The notes under the pieces: model-generated
What the model saw: only the letters and a program-made list of their open reading frames with translations
The model's database searches: none
What the model was told of the DNA's origin: nothing
Source of the DNA: Candidatus Sulfurimonas marisnigri
GTDB taxonomy: Bacteria > Campylobacterota > Campylobacteria > Campylobacterales > Sulfurimonadaceae
Length of the DNA stretch: 64,000 nucleotides
Direction: 5' to 3'
Assembly (NCBI RefSeq): GCF_015265475.1
Contig: NZ_CP054493.1
Span: 1,736,001 to 1,800,000 of the forward strand
Translations under genes and position numbers: made by a program
In this document: in pieces, positions 26,426-35,614 of the stretch
How the letters are laid out: every line of letters starts with the position of its first letter
Numbering within the stretch: the stretch's first letter is position 1

Positions 26426-28294
26426 TTACACACTCACAACTTCATCAATATCAAACTGTTTCAACACTTGTATAGCATTAGTTTTGACATTAGTATCTGC
26501 AAAGCTTTTATCTTTGAAGACTACTCTTGCGTGGCGTTTTTTCTTCTCTTCGTCATAGACTACTTGGCTCTTGATATACTCGGCTATGGCTTCTACTACT
26601 TCTATGGTTATCTCATCATCGAGGCAAACGACTAATGCTCCATAGCCTATGTTATAGACTATTTTACCATGTATGTTTTTTTCTTCTATCGGCAAAGTTA
26701 AGTCCAGTCCGTATTTTAGGAGTATTTCGTAGAGTAGGTCTTGTGGGCTTCTGTCGGCTTTGATGTTTTCAACGCTATCGAGAAGATTTTGTTCTAAGTT
26801 CTCAAAGTTACTATCCCATGTTTTGATATTTGAGCTATCGAGTTTTAGGACTTTGAAGCCGATATCGAGGTTTGAGAGGTCTTTGTCTGCATTGTCTGTT
26901 CTAATCTTTTCCCCCGCACGGCGGATGCGTTCTTTGCCTATTTCACAGATGTTTTTGTATCCTGCTTTGTAGGCTTTACTTTTTCCATCTGTTTCCTCTG
27001 GTAATTGAATACAAATAAACTTTCTCTTACTACAATCTTCACTGTTGATTTGCATAACTGAATGTGCAGTTGTTGCTGAACCTGAAAAGAAATCAAGAAC
27101 AATATCATCTTCTTTTGTTCCTGATATTTCTAAAATATATTTCAATAATTTAACAGGTTTTGGAGTATCGAAAATATCTTCTGGTATCATCTTTAATAAT
27201 TCATATTTTGATTGTCGGTTATGACCTGTCTTATCTAAATCTATCCATAAATTAGAAGGAGGTAAGCCTTGCATATCACACAAGTAAGTTCTTCTTCTAA
27301 TAGCTTTTCCATCTTCTGTAAATCTTATCTCACCTGTTTCGATTTTTTCTTGAATTGTTTCTTTTGACCATCTCCACCCATTCTTTGGTGGTTTTATAAT
27401 ATAACCAGTTTGAGATACTAAATCATATGTAAGATTTTCCCTTGGATTTGGTGAGTTTAAAGGATTACCATCAAAATATGCTCCCTTTGGGTCATTATCT
27501 GGATTTTTAAAATGAGTTTGTTTTGCTGAATCAGATATTTTTACTGGTTGCCAAGCAGGATTTTTTGAATAAATGAGTGTATGATTATAGTCTGAGGAAA
27601 ATTGTTTAGCATCATTATTACTATTATCAGTAGACCGCCAAATACTATCTGCTACAAAATTATCCTCCCCAAAAATCTCATCACAAAGTTTTCTGAGATT
27701 TGCCACTTCATTATCATCAATAGAGATAAAAATAACCCCATCATCTTTGAGCAGATTTCGTGCAAGTTTAAGGCGTGGGTACATCATGTTCAGCCAGTCG
27801 CTATGATATCTTCCGTTTGTGTCGCTGTTTGTGCTTAGACGGTTTCCCTCACTATCTACTTGCCCAGTTATCTCAAGATAGTTTTTGATGTTGTCTTTGA
27901 AGTTATCTTTATAGACAAAATCTTTGCCTGTGTTGTAAGGTGGGTCGATGTAAATCATCTTGACTTGTTTGTGGTAGCTTTTTTGAAGGAGTTTGAGCAC
28001 CTCTAAGTTATCGCCCTCAATGTAGAGGTTTTGTGTGGTGTCCCAATCTTTACTCTCTTCTTTGCAAGGTCGAAGTGTTCCTGTGCTTGGAGTTTGAGCT
28101 ATGCGTTTGGCTTCGCTTTTTCCAGCCCATGTGAAGTTGTAGCGTTCTGCCTCATCCTCCGCAAATGTGCCCAACTCCTCTTGAAGTTTAGCAAAGTTTA
28201 TCTTGCCCTCGCTAAATACTTCGGGGAAAATCTGCTTTAATTTTTCTATATTGTCATTTATTATGTTCATACTTTTGCTGTCTAGTTGTGTCAT
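26426..28294 (-). CDS. mod: Type III restriction-modification DNA methyltransferase Mod
   Basis: 622 residues. Motif IV MIYIDPPYNTGKDFVY (about 118-134) precedes motif I IVLDFFSGSATTAHSVM (about 400), the beta-class order of Mod proteins; the middle region (200-380) is the target-recognition part. Asp-Pro-Pro-Tyr indicates N6-adenine methylation. The subunit sets the specificity for Res. It starts next to the ptuB stop and is followed by a 42-bp gap before the EVE-DUF262 gene. No simple-sequence repeat in the coding start points to phase variation. Confidence 0.93.
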   Translation of the reverse strand: MTQLDSKSMNIINDNIEKLKQIFPEVFSEGKINFAKLQEELGTFAEDEAERYNFTWAGKSEAKRIAQTPSTGTLRPCKEESKDWDTTQNLYIEGDNLEVLKLLQKSYHKQVKMIYIDPPYNTGKDFVYKDNFKDNIKNYLEITGQVDSEGNRLSTNSDTNGRYHSDWLNMMYPRLKLARNLLKDDGVIFISIDDNEVANLRKLCDEIFGEDNFVADSIWRSTDNSNNDAKQFSSDYNHTLIYSKNPAWQPVKISDSAKQTHFKNPDNDPKGAYFDGNPLNSPNPRENLTYDLVSQTGYIIKPPKNGWRWSKETIQEKIETGEIRFTEDGKAIRRRTYLCDMQGLPPSNLWIDLDKTGHNRQSKYELLKMIPEDIFDTPKPVKLLKYILEISGTKEDDIVLDFFSGSATTAHSVMQINSEDCSKRKFICIQLPEETDGKSKAYKAGYKNICEIGKERIRRAGEKIRTDNADKDLSNLDIGFKVLKLDSSNIKTWDSNFENLEQNLLDSVENIKADRSPQDLLYEILLKYGLDLTLPIEEKNIHGKIVYNIGYGALVVCLDDEITIEVVEAIAEYIKSQVVYDEEKKKRHARVVFKDKSFADTNVKTNAIQVLKQFDIDEVVSV

Positions 28295-28888
28295 TTATTT
28301 TGCTCCAATTGTTCTTTCAATAACTTGATTATATTCCGTTGGAAACATCATAGGATAATCACTTTCTAAATAAGCTTCCAATGCTTCGGGTTCTCCTATT
28401 AAAGCTAATATAGTTTCTTGTAATGTGGTAAAAATACTTTTTCTTTTTGATTCCAAGTTGGGGCAATCCAATCCAAAATCTTTAATAATATTTTGAGCAT
28501 CTTGTGAAGTCCCTTTAATTTGTCCATTAGCAAAAAATTCAAATTTTCCATTCGGATCATCTAAATAAGGATTTATCCAGTAGCTTTCAAAATTACCACC
28601 TTTTTTATTATCACATGAGCCAATTTCATCACAAGAAAGTGTTAAATTATTCCAATCAAAAGTTAATGAGTAATGTAATTTTTTAGGTTTAAAATGGTCT
28701 ATACGAGTATTACTAGATAAAGATACTTCACAATATGCGCAAAGATTGTTTTGAGCTTGTTTAAGTTTTGTTCTAACTTCATTTTTATCAAATTTTTTCC
28801 ATGCTTCATCTTGAGAAGGTGTACCATTATAGTTTTGTCTAGCTATAGCTAATGTAGCAGGTTCCGCTGGTCTTGTTAATTTTCTCAT
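28295..28888 (-). CDS. ptuB: HNH endonuclease, PtuB-like (Septu; TIGR02646-type)
   Basis: 197 residues. CAYCEVSLSSNTRIDHFKPK (about 51-70) holds the zinc-binding CxxC and the His of an HNH fold, and LTLSCDEIGSCDNKKGG completes the metal site. The opening MRKLTRPAEPATL and the spacing match the TIGR02646/PtuB family used by Septu and by retron-Ec78. Start and stop abut or overlap ptuA (1 nt) and mod (adjacent). It is the likely nuclease of a two-gene Septu unit embedded in the restriction operon. Confidence 0.8.
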   Translation of the reverse strand: MRKLTRPAEPATLAIARQNYNGTPSQDEAWKKFDKNEVRTKLKQAQNNLCAYCEVSLSSNTRIDHFKPKKLHYSLTFDWNNLTLSCDEIGSCDNKKGGNFESYWINPYLDDPNGKFEFFANGQIKGTSQDAQNIIKDFGLDCPNLESKRKSIFTTLQETILALIGEPEALEAYLESDYPMMFPTEYNQVIERTIGAK

Positions 28889-30231
28889 TACTTACCAACT
28901 TTTTTTAAAGCTTCAAATCTTCTAATAAGCATCTGTGTTTGAATAATGAATTCACTGTTTTCTCCATAGTTGGAAGTCAGTTCTTCTTGCAGTTGTTTTG
29001 CTCTAGAAGATTCATATTCTTTATTTTCTATAAGCCTTTGGTATTCTTTTCTTTTTTCTACAATTTCTAATGGTGGTAAAGGCGATACATTCATTAGCTC
29101 TGCAAGTAATACTGAACTATCTTCTCCAAAACTATGCGTGGATGGTGTTGTTACAGTATTGTCTCCAAGTAGTCTGATTTGTTCTCTTTTTACAGTTGAA
29201 AGCACTTGTGAACTGTGAGTTGTAACAATAAACTGAATATTTGGAAAGGCTGATGTCAAATCTGTTAAAACTGTTTGTTGCCACTTTGGATGAAGATGCA
29301 TATCTACTTCATCTATCATAATAATTCCTGATGTCTCTTTAGGAGCATTTTTTAAATGAGGGTTGAGTTTAATAGCTCTATATGCTATGTCTGCTACTAA
29401 ACCTATCATACTGCGGATGCCATCACTTAGTTGTGCAACCGACAATATTCCACCTACCTCATTCTTCATCACAATTGATTTGGCTTTTTGTTTATATACT
29501 ATATCTTGCCAACCACTATTATTTTGTATAACTTGATTAACTGCTTCTTGAAGAGATCTTCGTATATCGCTAAACTCGTTATCTGGTAATTTTATATGCT
29601 CTTTTTCAAGTGCTTCCATTTTAATTTCAAACTCTGATTTACAGATGTATTCATACCATGATGTAAAAGCTTTATAACTAGAAAATGAATCTAAACAATC
29701 AATATATCCACTTAAACGACTCGTTTCACTTTTTTTCTTATTTTTAGTTGCTCTCTTTTGAGCCCATAATCTACCAGTACCGTAGTATGAAATTAAAGGT
29801 AAATTAGTCCCTTCTCCATGAGAAACAATATTTCTAATCTTTGCTCCATAGTTTACTAAAGGTTTTGTATCTTTCGTTGTTGTGGCTCCGTTTGGTTTTC
29901 TAAACTCCCTAATCCATTGTGTTTCATCATTGTCTATAAAACCATTGGCTTTTAGAACAAGCGGGTAAGCTTCTTCCATTTCATTGCTTTGAGTCTCTCT
30001 TACTTTAAATCTTCTGACATCTTCTCTGTGAAAAACAACACCGTTTGCCAATCCAGTCGCATTTACAAATGTTCCAAAAGCTACCGCAATAGCATCTAAA
30101 ATAGCCGTCTTTCCTTTTCCATTAATTGCTATTAAAACAGTTAATTGCTCATCAAAATCAATAGTGAAGTCTTCAAATGCTCGATAGTTGTCCAGATAGA
30201 GTTTGTTAATTTTCAATAGTTTATCGCTCAT
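28888..30231 (-). CDS. ptuA: PtuA-like AAA ATPase (Septu)
   Basis: 447 residues. Walker A-like INGKGKTAILDAIAVAFG at about 34-51; ABC signature-like QLSDGIRSMIGLVADIA at about 268; Walker B GIIMIDEVDMHLHPKWQQ at about 300; FIVTTHSSQVLST as H-loop. This is the OLD/RecF-like ATPase of Septu, which holds PtuB inactive until phage cues (falling ATP in studied systems) release it. It overlaps DUF4391 by 4 nt upstream and ptuB by 1 nt downstream, so it is translated with them. Confidence 0.8.
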   Translation of the reverse strand: MSDKLLKINKLYLDNYRAFEDFTIDFDEQLTVLIAINGKGKTAILDAIAVAFGTFVNATGLANGVVFHREDVRRFKVRETQSNEMEEAYPLVLKANGFIDNDETQWIREFRKPNGATTTKDTKPLVNYGAKIRNIVSHGEGTNLPLISYYGTGRLWAQKRATKNKKKSETSRLSGYIDCLDSFSSYKAFTSWYEYICKSEFEIKMEALEKEHIKLPDNEFSDIRRSLQEAVNQVIQNNSGWQDIVYKQKAKSIVMKNEVGGILSVAQLSDGIRSMIGLVADIAYRAIKLNPHLKNAPKETSGIIMIDEVDMHLHPKWQQTVLTDLTSAFPNIQFIVTTHSSQVLSTVKREQIRLLGDNTVTTPSTHSFGEDSSVLLAELMNVSPLPPLEIVEKRKEYQRLIENKEYESSRAKQLQEELTSNYGENSEFIIQTQMLIRRFEALKKVGK

Positions 30232-30962
30232 AATTTTCCCTTCAACTCATCGAGATTGATATTTAGTTTTTTTAGCTCTATGTTCATATTCACTTTATCT
30301 CTTGTATTTGTCTCTTTTTTTATTTTAGAAGTCACTTCGCTTATTTGTGCTTCAATGTTTTGTATCTCTTGAAGTATTTCTCTGCTTGCATCTGTAATAC
30401 TGAGAGTGCCACTATGTTTTGAGGCATTAAAAGCTATTATTTTATCTAAATAACTGTTATAAAACGAATGAAAATCTGTAAAAGGATGATTTTGTATCTC
30501 AAGGCTTTTTATAAACTCTTCTTCTAATCTGCTTGCGTTTTGCAGGTCAATCCATTCTGTAAAGAGGCTCTCTTCTAGTACAAGCTTTGTGCTGTCGTTT
30601 TTGTTGATTCTTTTAGGAGTCACATTGAAACATATAAGATTTTCATGCCTAAAAAGCACTATGAGCGGATAAGGAATATTTTGTATGATTGCAGCTAAGG
30701 GTTTGAGTTTTTGTTTATTTAAAATATCTACTTGAATAAACGCTATTTCAGAGTAATCTTTTTCATCATCTACAAAAGGTGCGATGTTTATATTGTCCTT
30801 GTTTAGCAGATACTCTAGGGTTATACTCTCTATGTCATTTGTGAGTGTCTTTTTCTCGTTTACATTAAGTGTGAAGTTTTCGCTGAACTGCTTTTTAAAG
30901 AGCTTTCGCCCAATTTTACACGCTGATGGGATGTTTAAGTTTTGTAGTAAATCTTGTCTCAT
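30228..30962 (-). CDS. DUF4391 protein of the type III-like restriction operon
   Basis: 244 residues, no transmembrane segment, with a C-terminal coiled coil (about 205-240, KIKKETNTRDKVNMNIELKK). The body (KIGRKLFKKQFSE, FIQVDILNKQKLKPLAAIIQ) matches my recollection of DUF4391, typically found between an SNF2-type helicase and a mod gene in type III-like loci. Four-nt overlaps on both sides show tight coupling. Its biochemical role is not known to me. Confidence 0.65.
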   Translation of the reverse strand: MRQDLLQNLNIPSACKIGRKLFKKQFSENFTLNVNEKKTLTNDIESITLEYLLNKDNINIAPFVDDEKDYSEIAFIQVDILNKQKLKPLAAIIQNIPYPLIVLFRHENLICFNVTPKRINKNDSTKLVLEESLFTEWIDLQNASRLEEEFIKSLEIQNHPFTDFHSFYNSYLDKIIAFNASKHSGTLSITDASREILQEIQNIEAQISEVTSKIKKETNTRDKVNMNIELKKLNINLDELKGKL

Positions 30963-33900
30963 TTTATCACCAAATATGAGATAAGCTCAAAGTCTTCCAT
31001 GGAGTTAAAGCTATTGCTAGATATATTTGTACCACCACGAGAGAAAAGCGAGTCCATGCCGCTCTCTTCTCTCTTGCCGATAATACTTTCTATTGCACGT
31101 TTAAGTCCTGATGTGTAGTGTGCCATATTGCTGTAATCATCAGTTTCATCTTCAAAGAGCTTTACTGCATCTGCTATAGCTTCATCTTTACCCATACAGA
31201 GATTTTTGTAGATATCGAGTATGGCTTTAGCACTGGTAAATCCAAGTTTCACTTCATTTTCTTCATCAACATAGACCAAATAGTATGGCTCAAGTGAGTA
31301 GTTTTGAGAATATACTTCATTTTTTAAAAGTCTGAGACAAAATATTGTCCCTTTTACTACATCTTTGTTTAGACTCTCTTGTGCAAGAACTACACTGTGG
31401 ATGCCAAGCGGGCTTCTTTTTAATCTCTCTTCATCTGTTTTGAGATATCCCATCAAGTCCATTTTAAAGTCATTGAGCGTTAAGTCAGTGATGGATATAC
31501 CACCACTGACATCTTCAAGGTCTATAACGCTCTCTTGCAGCTCTTTTAGTTGTTTAGCACGATAGGACAAGTCATTAATATCGCTGGTGTCGCTTGTATC
31601 TATAATATTTTCTTCGCCTGTAGCGGAGACATCAAGCAGTACCATTCTCCCACTTACTCTAGCTTCCAAGTTGATATACTCATCTAGCTCCATATTTGCC
31701 CAAAAGTTTACAAGCTGGATTACCTCATTTTTGCTTCCAAGTCTGTCAATACGACCAAATCGCTGAATAATCCTTACTGGATTCCAATGTATGTCATAGT
31801 TAACGAGATAATCACAATCTTGAAGGTTTTGCCCTTCGCTAATACAGTCAGTAGCAATGAGAATATCTATCTCTTCTTTGGCATGTGGATCTGTTTTGTC
31901 ACGGCTTTTGGAGATTGGTGAAAAATTTGTAAGCAGTGCGTTTAAATCTTTTTCTTTTGTTGGGAGTGTAGTTTGATTTGTGCCACTTCCCGTAATAAGA
32001 CAACTATGAAGATTGAACTCTTTTTTCGCCCATGAAGCAATATTCTTATAAAGATACCCTGCCGTATCGGCAAATGCCGTAAAGATGATGACTTTTTTAT
32101 TGTTGTCATTGAGAGGATTATTTATTTTTTGTGTGATGTTCTCTTTTAAAATGCGCAGCTTATTGTCTCTTTGTACGTCCACTTGTAAGGAGTCTGAGAG
32201 TAACTCTTCAAGCTTCTCTAAATCACTCTCTAAATCTTGTTTCCATTTTATTTTATCAACATCCGAAATAAGGACTTTAACCTTTTTCCCTATGAGTTGA
32301 GAAGCATACTCGTCACTCTCAATATCTACCTCTACAATACTTTTTTCTTCATAGGTGGTACTGTTGTGATTGTTGAGCATATCGATGATTCTTTGGTTAT
32401 TTTCAATGAGCCTTATAAGTGTCAAAGAGAATGAGTTTATGGAGCTTTCCATACGCTTGAGCAGATTTACTCTCATTAGATGGATTAGTGAGTTCTCTCT
32501 ATCTGTTTGTTTAAACACTCGACCATTTTCAAGTTCAATATCGTACTTGTGTGAGTACTCCTCTTGCTTGTGAGGGTAAACATATTTAAGAGGTGAATAC
32601 GCCGATAGATTGAGTCTTCTAATGGTTTTGTTTATCTCTAACATAGGTGGAAAATTATTTTGGGTGTCAATATCAGGCTTTAGTGTAATAGGCTTGTTTC
32701 TATGTGGGAACTTGCCTATATCTGTAGTGTCATAATACTTCTCTATATGTCTTCTGCTTCTAGCAATAGTTACAAGGTCGAGGAGCTTAAAATAGTCAAA
32801 ATTTAAACTCTCTAAGAGTTTGGCAGTTGTTCGCTCATTTTCAGTTAGCTTGAGCCAGTTGTTGAATTTGTTTTGGGAGTTTTTGAGCGTTTGTTCAATC
32901 GATTTTATGCCCACATCTTTAAAAGCAGCATCGTTGGCTTCTGTAATAAACGCCACTTGATTTTTTAAATCATTGAGTTTGTTGTTTACGGGTGTAGCTG
33001 AGAGCATTAAGACTTTTGTCTTCACTCCTTTTTTTAGTACATCTTCAAGCAGTCTAGCATAGCGTGACAAAGTTTTTTTCTTTTCGTTTGTAGTCCCACT
33101 GTTTCTAAAGTTATGCGACTCATCTATAACGATAAGGTCATAATTTTCCCAGTTAAGTGTAGCAAGATTTATCTCTCCACTCATCCCTTTGGTTCTTGTG
33201 AGGTCGGTATGGTTTAAAACATCATAATTAAATCTATCTTTTGATAAAACATTGCGTTTGTCATTTACGGTGTAGATAGTCCAGTTTTCTCTTAGCTTTT
33301 TTGGGCACAAAACTAGGACTCTATCGTTTCTGAGTTCATAGTACTTTATCACTGCGAGTGCTTCAAATGTTTTACCAAGACCAACACTATCGGCAATAAT
33401 ACAGCCGTTATGTCTTTCAAGCTTATCTATGGCTCCAAGGACACCATCTTTTTGAAAGTTATAGAGTTTGCTCCAAACAAGCGTATCTTTAAAACCCGTT
33501 TTTGTTCGTATGATTTTCTCTTCGTCTAGGTCGCCTATAAACTCTTTGAAGATATTGTAGAGAGTTAAAAAGTATAAGAATTGTGGTGATTTGTCGACAT
33601 AAAGTTCTTTTATACTCCCTAGTATGTTTTCTTTAATGTCATGCACCATATCTTTGTTGTGCCAAATCTCATCGAATGTAGATAGAAAATGTCGTGTTGT
33701 TTGGGTATCTTTTACAAGTGTGTTCATAGCAAGCGCATCTGAGTGTGCATAACCAAGCCCCACAGAAGAGAAGTGTGAGCTTCCTTGAATAGCTGTCGCA
33801 TCATTGCCATGGTCAATATAGTAGAGATTAAAGGGTATAGCACCTTGAGTTTTAACCTCTTTTATTAGTACTTTTTCTCTAATCCAAGAAGCACACTCAC

Positions 33901-34195
33901 GAGCAATAGGAACTTGTTGTAGTGAGTTTTTGAATTTAATCTCTTCACGCTCTCCAAAAAGAGGATTGCTCATATAGTTGTTTTGATAGATGGGAGAGGT
34001 CAGGAGAAGTCTAAGTTCTTTTATTTTAGTCAATTCTTTTTTAAGAGCAGCAAAAGCATAAAGGGTAAAGTAGGCTGAAACTATAGAGAGTTTACTATTG
34101 CTTTTAATAGTCTGCTTTAATACATCTCCTACTTTACCGTTTTTCTTATTGTCTATTAACATATACCGTCCACTTCTCATAATATTATTTAACAT
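30959..34195 (-). CDS. PLD-SNF2 helicase of defence operon
   Basis: 1078 residues, first gene of the operon. Residues about 12-190 resemble a PLD-like nuclease domain (SIVSAYFTLYAFAALKKEL, AIQGSSHFSSVGLG). Residues about 245-850 are an SNF2-type SF2 motor: DSVGLGKTFEALAV, DESHNFRNSG, LSATPVNNKL, and HWNPVRIIQRFGRIDRLGS as motif VI. Such helicases pair with DUF4391, Mod and Res in type III-like loci. The first ATG (34195) has no good RBS; M12 at 34162 is a realistic alternative. Upstream is AT-rich with the palindrome TTTAGCTAAA near 34229-34238, a possible operator. Confidence 0.85.
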   Translation of the reverse strand: MLNNIMRSGRYMLIDNKKNGKVGDVLKQTIKSNSKLSIVSAYFTLYAFAALKKELTKIKELRLLLTSPIYQNNYMSNPLFGEREEIKFKNSLQQVPIARECASWIREKVLIKEVKTQGAIPFNLYYIDHGNDATAIQGSSHFSSVGLGYAHSDALAMNTLVKDTQTTRHFLSTFDEIWHNKDMVHDIKENILGSIKELYVDKSPQFLYFLTLYNIFKEFIGDLDEEKIIRTKTGFKDTLVWSKLYNFQKDGVLGAIDKLERHNGCIIADSVGLGKTFEALAVIKYYELRNDRVLVLCPKKLRENWTIYTVNDKRNVLSKDRFNYDVLNHTDLTRTKGMSGEINLATLNWENYDLIVIDESHNFRNSGTTNEKKKTLSRYARLLEDVLKKGVKTKVLMLSATPVNNKLNDLKNQVAFITEANDAAFKDVGIKSIEQTLKNSQNKFNNWLKLTENERTTAKLLESLNFDYFKLLDLVTIARSRRHIEKYYDTTDIGKFPHRNKPITLKPDIDTQNNFPPMLEINKTIRRLNLSAYSPLKYVYPHKQEEYSHKYDIELENGRVFKQTDRENSLIHLMRVNLLKRMESSINSFSLTLIRLIENNQRIIDMLNNHNSTTYEEKSIVEVDIESDEYASQLIGKKVKVLISDVDKIKWKQDLESDLEKLEELLSDSLQVDVQRDNKLRILKENITQKINNPLNDNNKKVIIFTAFADTAGYLYKNIASWAKKEFNLHSCLITGSGTNQTTLPTKEKDLNALLTNFSPISKSRDKTDPHAKEEIDILIATDCISEGQNLQDCDYLVNYDIHWNPVRIIQRFGRIDRLGSKNEVIQLVNFWANMELDEYINLEARVSGRMVLLDVSATGEENIIDTSDTSDINDLSYRAKQLKELQESVIDLEDVSGGISITDLTLNDFKMDLMGYLKTDEERLKRSPLGIHSVVLAQESLNKDVVKGTIFCLRLLKNEVYSQNYSLEPYYLVYVDEENEVKLGFTSAKAILDIYKNLCMGKDEAIADAVKLFEDETDDYSNMAHYTSGLKRAIESIIGKREESGMDSLFSRGGTNISSNSFNSMEDFELISYLVIK

Positions 34196-34263
34196 TTAAT
34201 TTAATAATTTAGTTGTTGCATTTTAGCTAAACTAAACAAAATTTATGATGTTCTTTTTAAACT

Positions 34264-34429
34264 TTAATAATCTCCATTATCAGCATCTTTGAGTGCTTTT
34301 ATATACTCATCTCTTTTGAGAGTAAATCTTCTTGCCATTTAACCGGCATAAAACCATGCTGTCTAATTTGCTAGCTGATATATCATCAAGTGGTGTAGCA
34401 TCGTCTATTGACTTTATGGAGTGTATCAT
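34264..34429 (-). pseudogene. Small degenerate ORFs upstream of the defence operon
   Basis: A 40-codon ORF (34307-34429, MIHSIKSIDDATPLDD...) overlaps in another frame with a 24-codon ORF (34264-34338, MARRFTLKRDEYIKALKDAD). Together they could be one small gene broken by a frameshift near 34335. I do not recognise either. A chance ORF is quite possible. Confidence 0.2.
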
Positions 34430-34463
34430 TTAAGCTACCCAAAGAGTGGCATTAATTTATCAT

Positions 34464-35360
34464 TTAAGCGATTGCAAACATATCCTGTTCCTGCACAGTA
34501 AGCAAACTATTTATAAAGCCTACAATAGCCGATATGTCGTGGTAGCATCTGTAATTGTCTAACTTTAATCTTTTAATGTCTCTATCCCGTAGTGTAAGGT
34601 GTGCATCATATTGATCCATCAGATACTGCTTCTCTTTTTTATTAGGCACAGACATCACATGGTAGCGGTCTAATGCGTTCATTATTCCTGCAATAATATT
34701 GTCTCGGTTCTTGTTAAAAAACTTAGGCTGTAGCTTCACTTCAAAGCGTGTGACGCTATAAGGCAGATTTTCTTTGATAGCTTTGTCATAAAGGTATGCT
34801 CTTTGTACCGCTAGTTGAAGCTTATGATTGGGTATCTTCTCCATATAACTTGTTGTGTCAAACCATTGTAATTCATTTGCTCCGTAGTAGACTGTTTTAG
34901 GTGATTTCTTCGTACATAATGCCAATACATGTTCATACTTTGTAAAGAGATCCAAACTGATGTCTAGTCCATTTAATTTAAATGTAATTTGTCTCGTATT
35001 GAAATATGCACATGTTTTCATTAGGATATTGTTGGTTATTGTATCAAGTTGTTGATTGTATGTCATCAAACCAGCAAACTCTAGAGAGATGTAATACGTG
35101 GTTACAACAGTCTTAGTCAAACTATTTTTTATAGAGAAGCTTCCTGCTCTTACACTTGCTACGACTATATTATTAGCATATACATGATACTCCCTGATAT
35201 AAAAGTTAGAGTGTTGGTTTATTGGATAGCCCTTGTACGCTACATAAATATTATCTTGTTTAAATAATCCTAGTAACCCCTCTAATATGGCATTACGTGT
35301 GTCTTCCTGTGTTGTATCTATTTGTAAAGATACAGTGTCTATTCTTGTTTGGTACTTCAT
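34464..35360 (-). CDS. Unrecognised island protein, possibly replication-initiator-like
   Basis: 298 residues, soluble. It begins MKYQTRIDTVSLQID and has beta-rich segments (FYIREYHVYANNIVVASVR, YYISLEFAGLMTY) followed by helical parts and a basic stretch. The general pattern reminds me of replication-initiation proteins of small plasmids and filamentous phages, but I cannot point to catalytic residues. It sits alone between the defence operon and the endonuclease gene. Treat the replication idea as a guess. Confidence 0.4.
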   Translation of the reverse strand: MKYQTRIDTVSLQIDTTQEDTRNAILEGLLGLFKQDNIYVAYKGYPINQHSNFYIREYHVYANNIVVASVRAGSFSIKNSLTKTVVTTYYISLEFAGLMTYNQQLDTITNNILMKTCAYFNTRQITFKLNGLDISLDLFTKYEHVLALCTKKSPKTVYYGANELQWFDTTSYMEKIPNHKLQLAVQRAYLYDKAIKENLPYSVTRFEVKLQPKFFNKNRDNIIAGIMNALDRYHVMSVPNKKEKQYLMDQYDAHLTLRDRDIKRLKLDNYRCYHDISAIVGFINSLLTVQEQDMFAIA

Positions 35361-35614
35361 TGTACTTACTTTGTATAAAGATAAGAAGATAAGATATAGT
35401 TATAATTATGTAATAATATGTACTTATATAACTCTATATTATAGAGATGAAAGTATTACTATTCATAGCACTAATTAATATGGGTAATTACTAGTGTAGC
35501 CATGCAATTATCTGTTTTTATCCTCTTTCATACAAAGGAAATGTTTTAAAAAAAAGTGTACTTAGAAGTTAGTCGAGAAAATGATATTATTGCAAGACAA
35601 CAATTAGGACTAAA

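Noticed and set aside
26426-28294. Phase-variable mod gene.
   Set aside because: No homopolymer or short tandem repeat long enough to slip was seen in the coding start or upstream.
18215-34195. A BREX or DISARM system.
   Set aside because: PglX, BrxC/PglY and BrxL-type genes, or DrmA/DrmB/DrmC sets, are not present; the methyltransferase has the Mod layout with res in the same operon.
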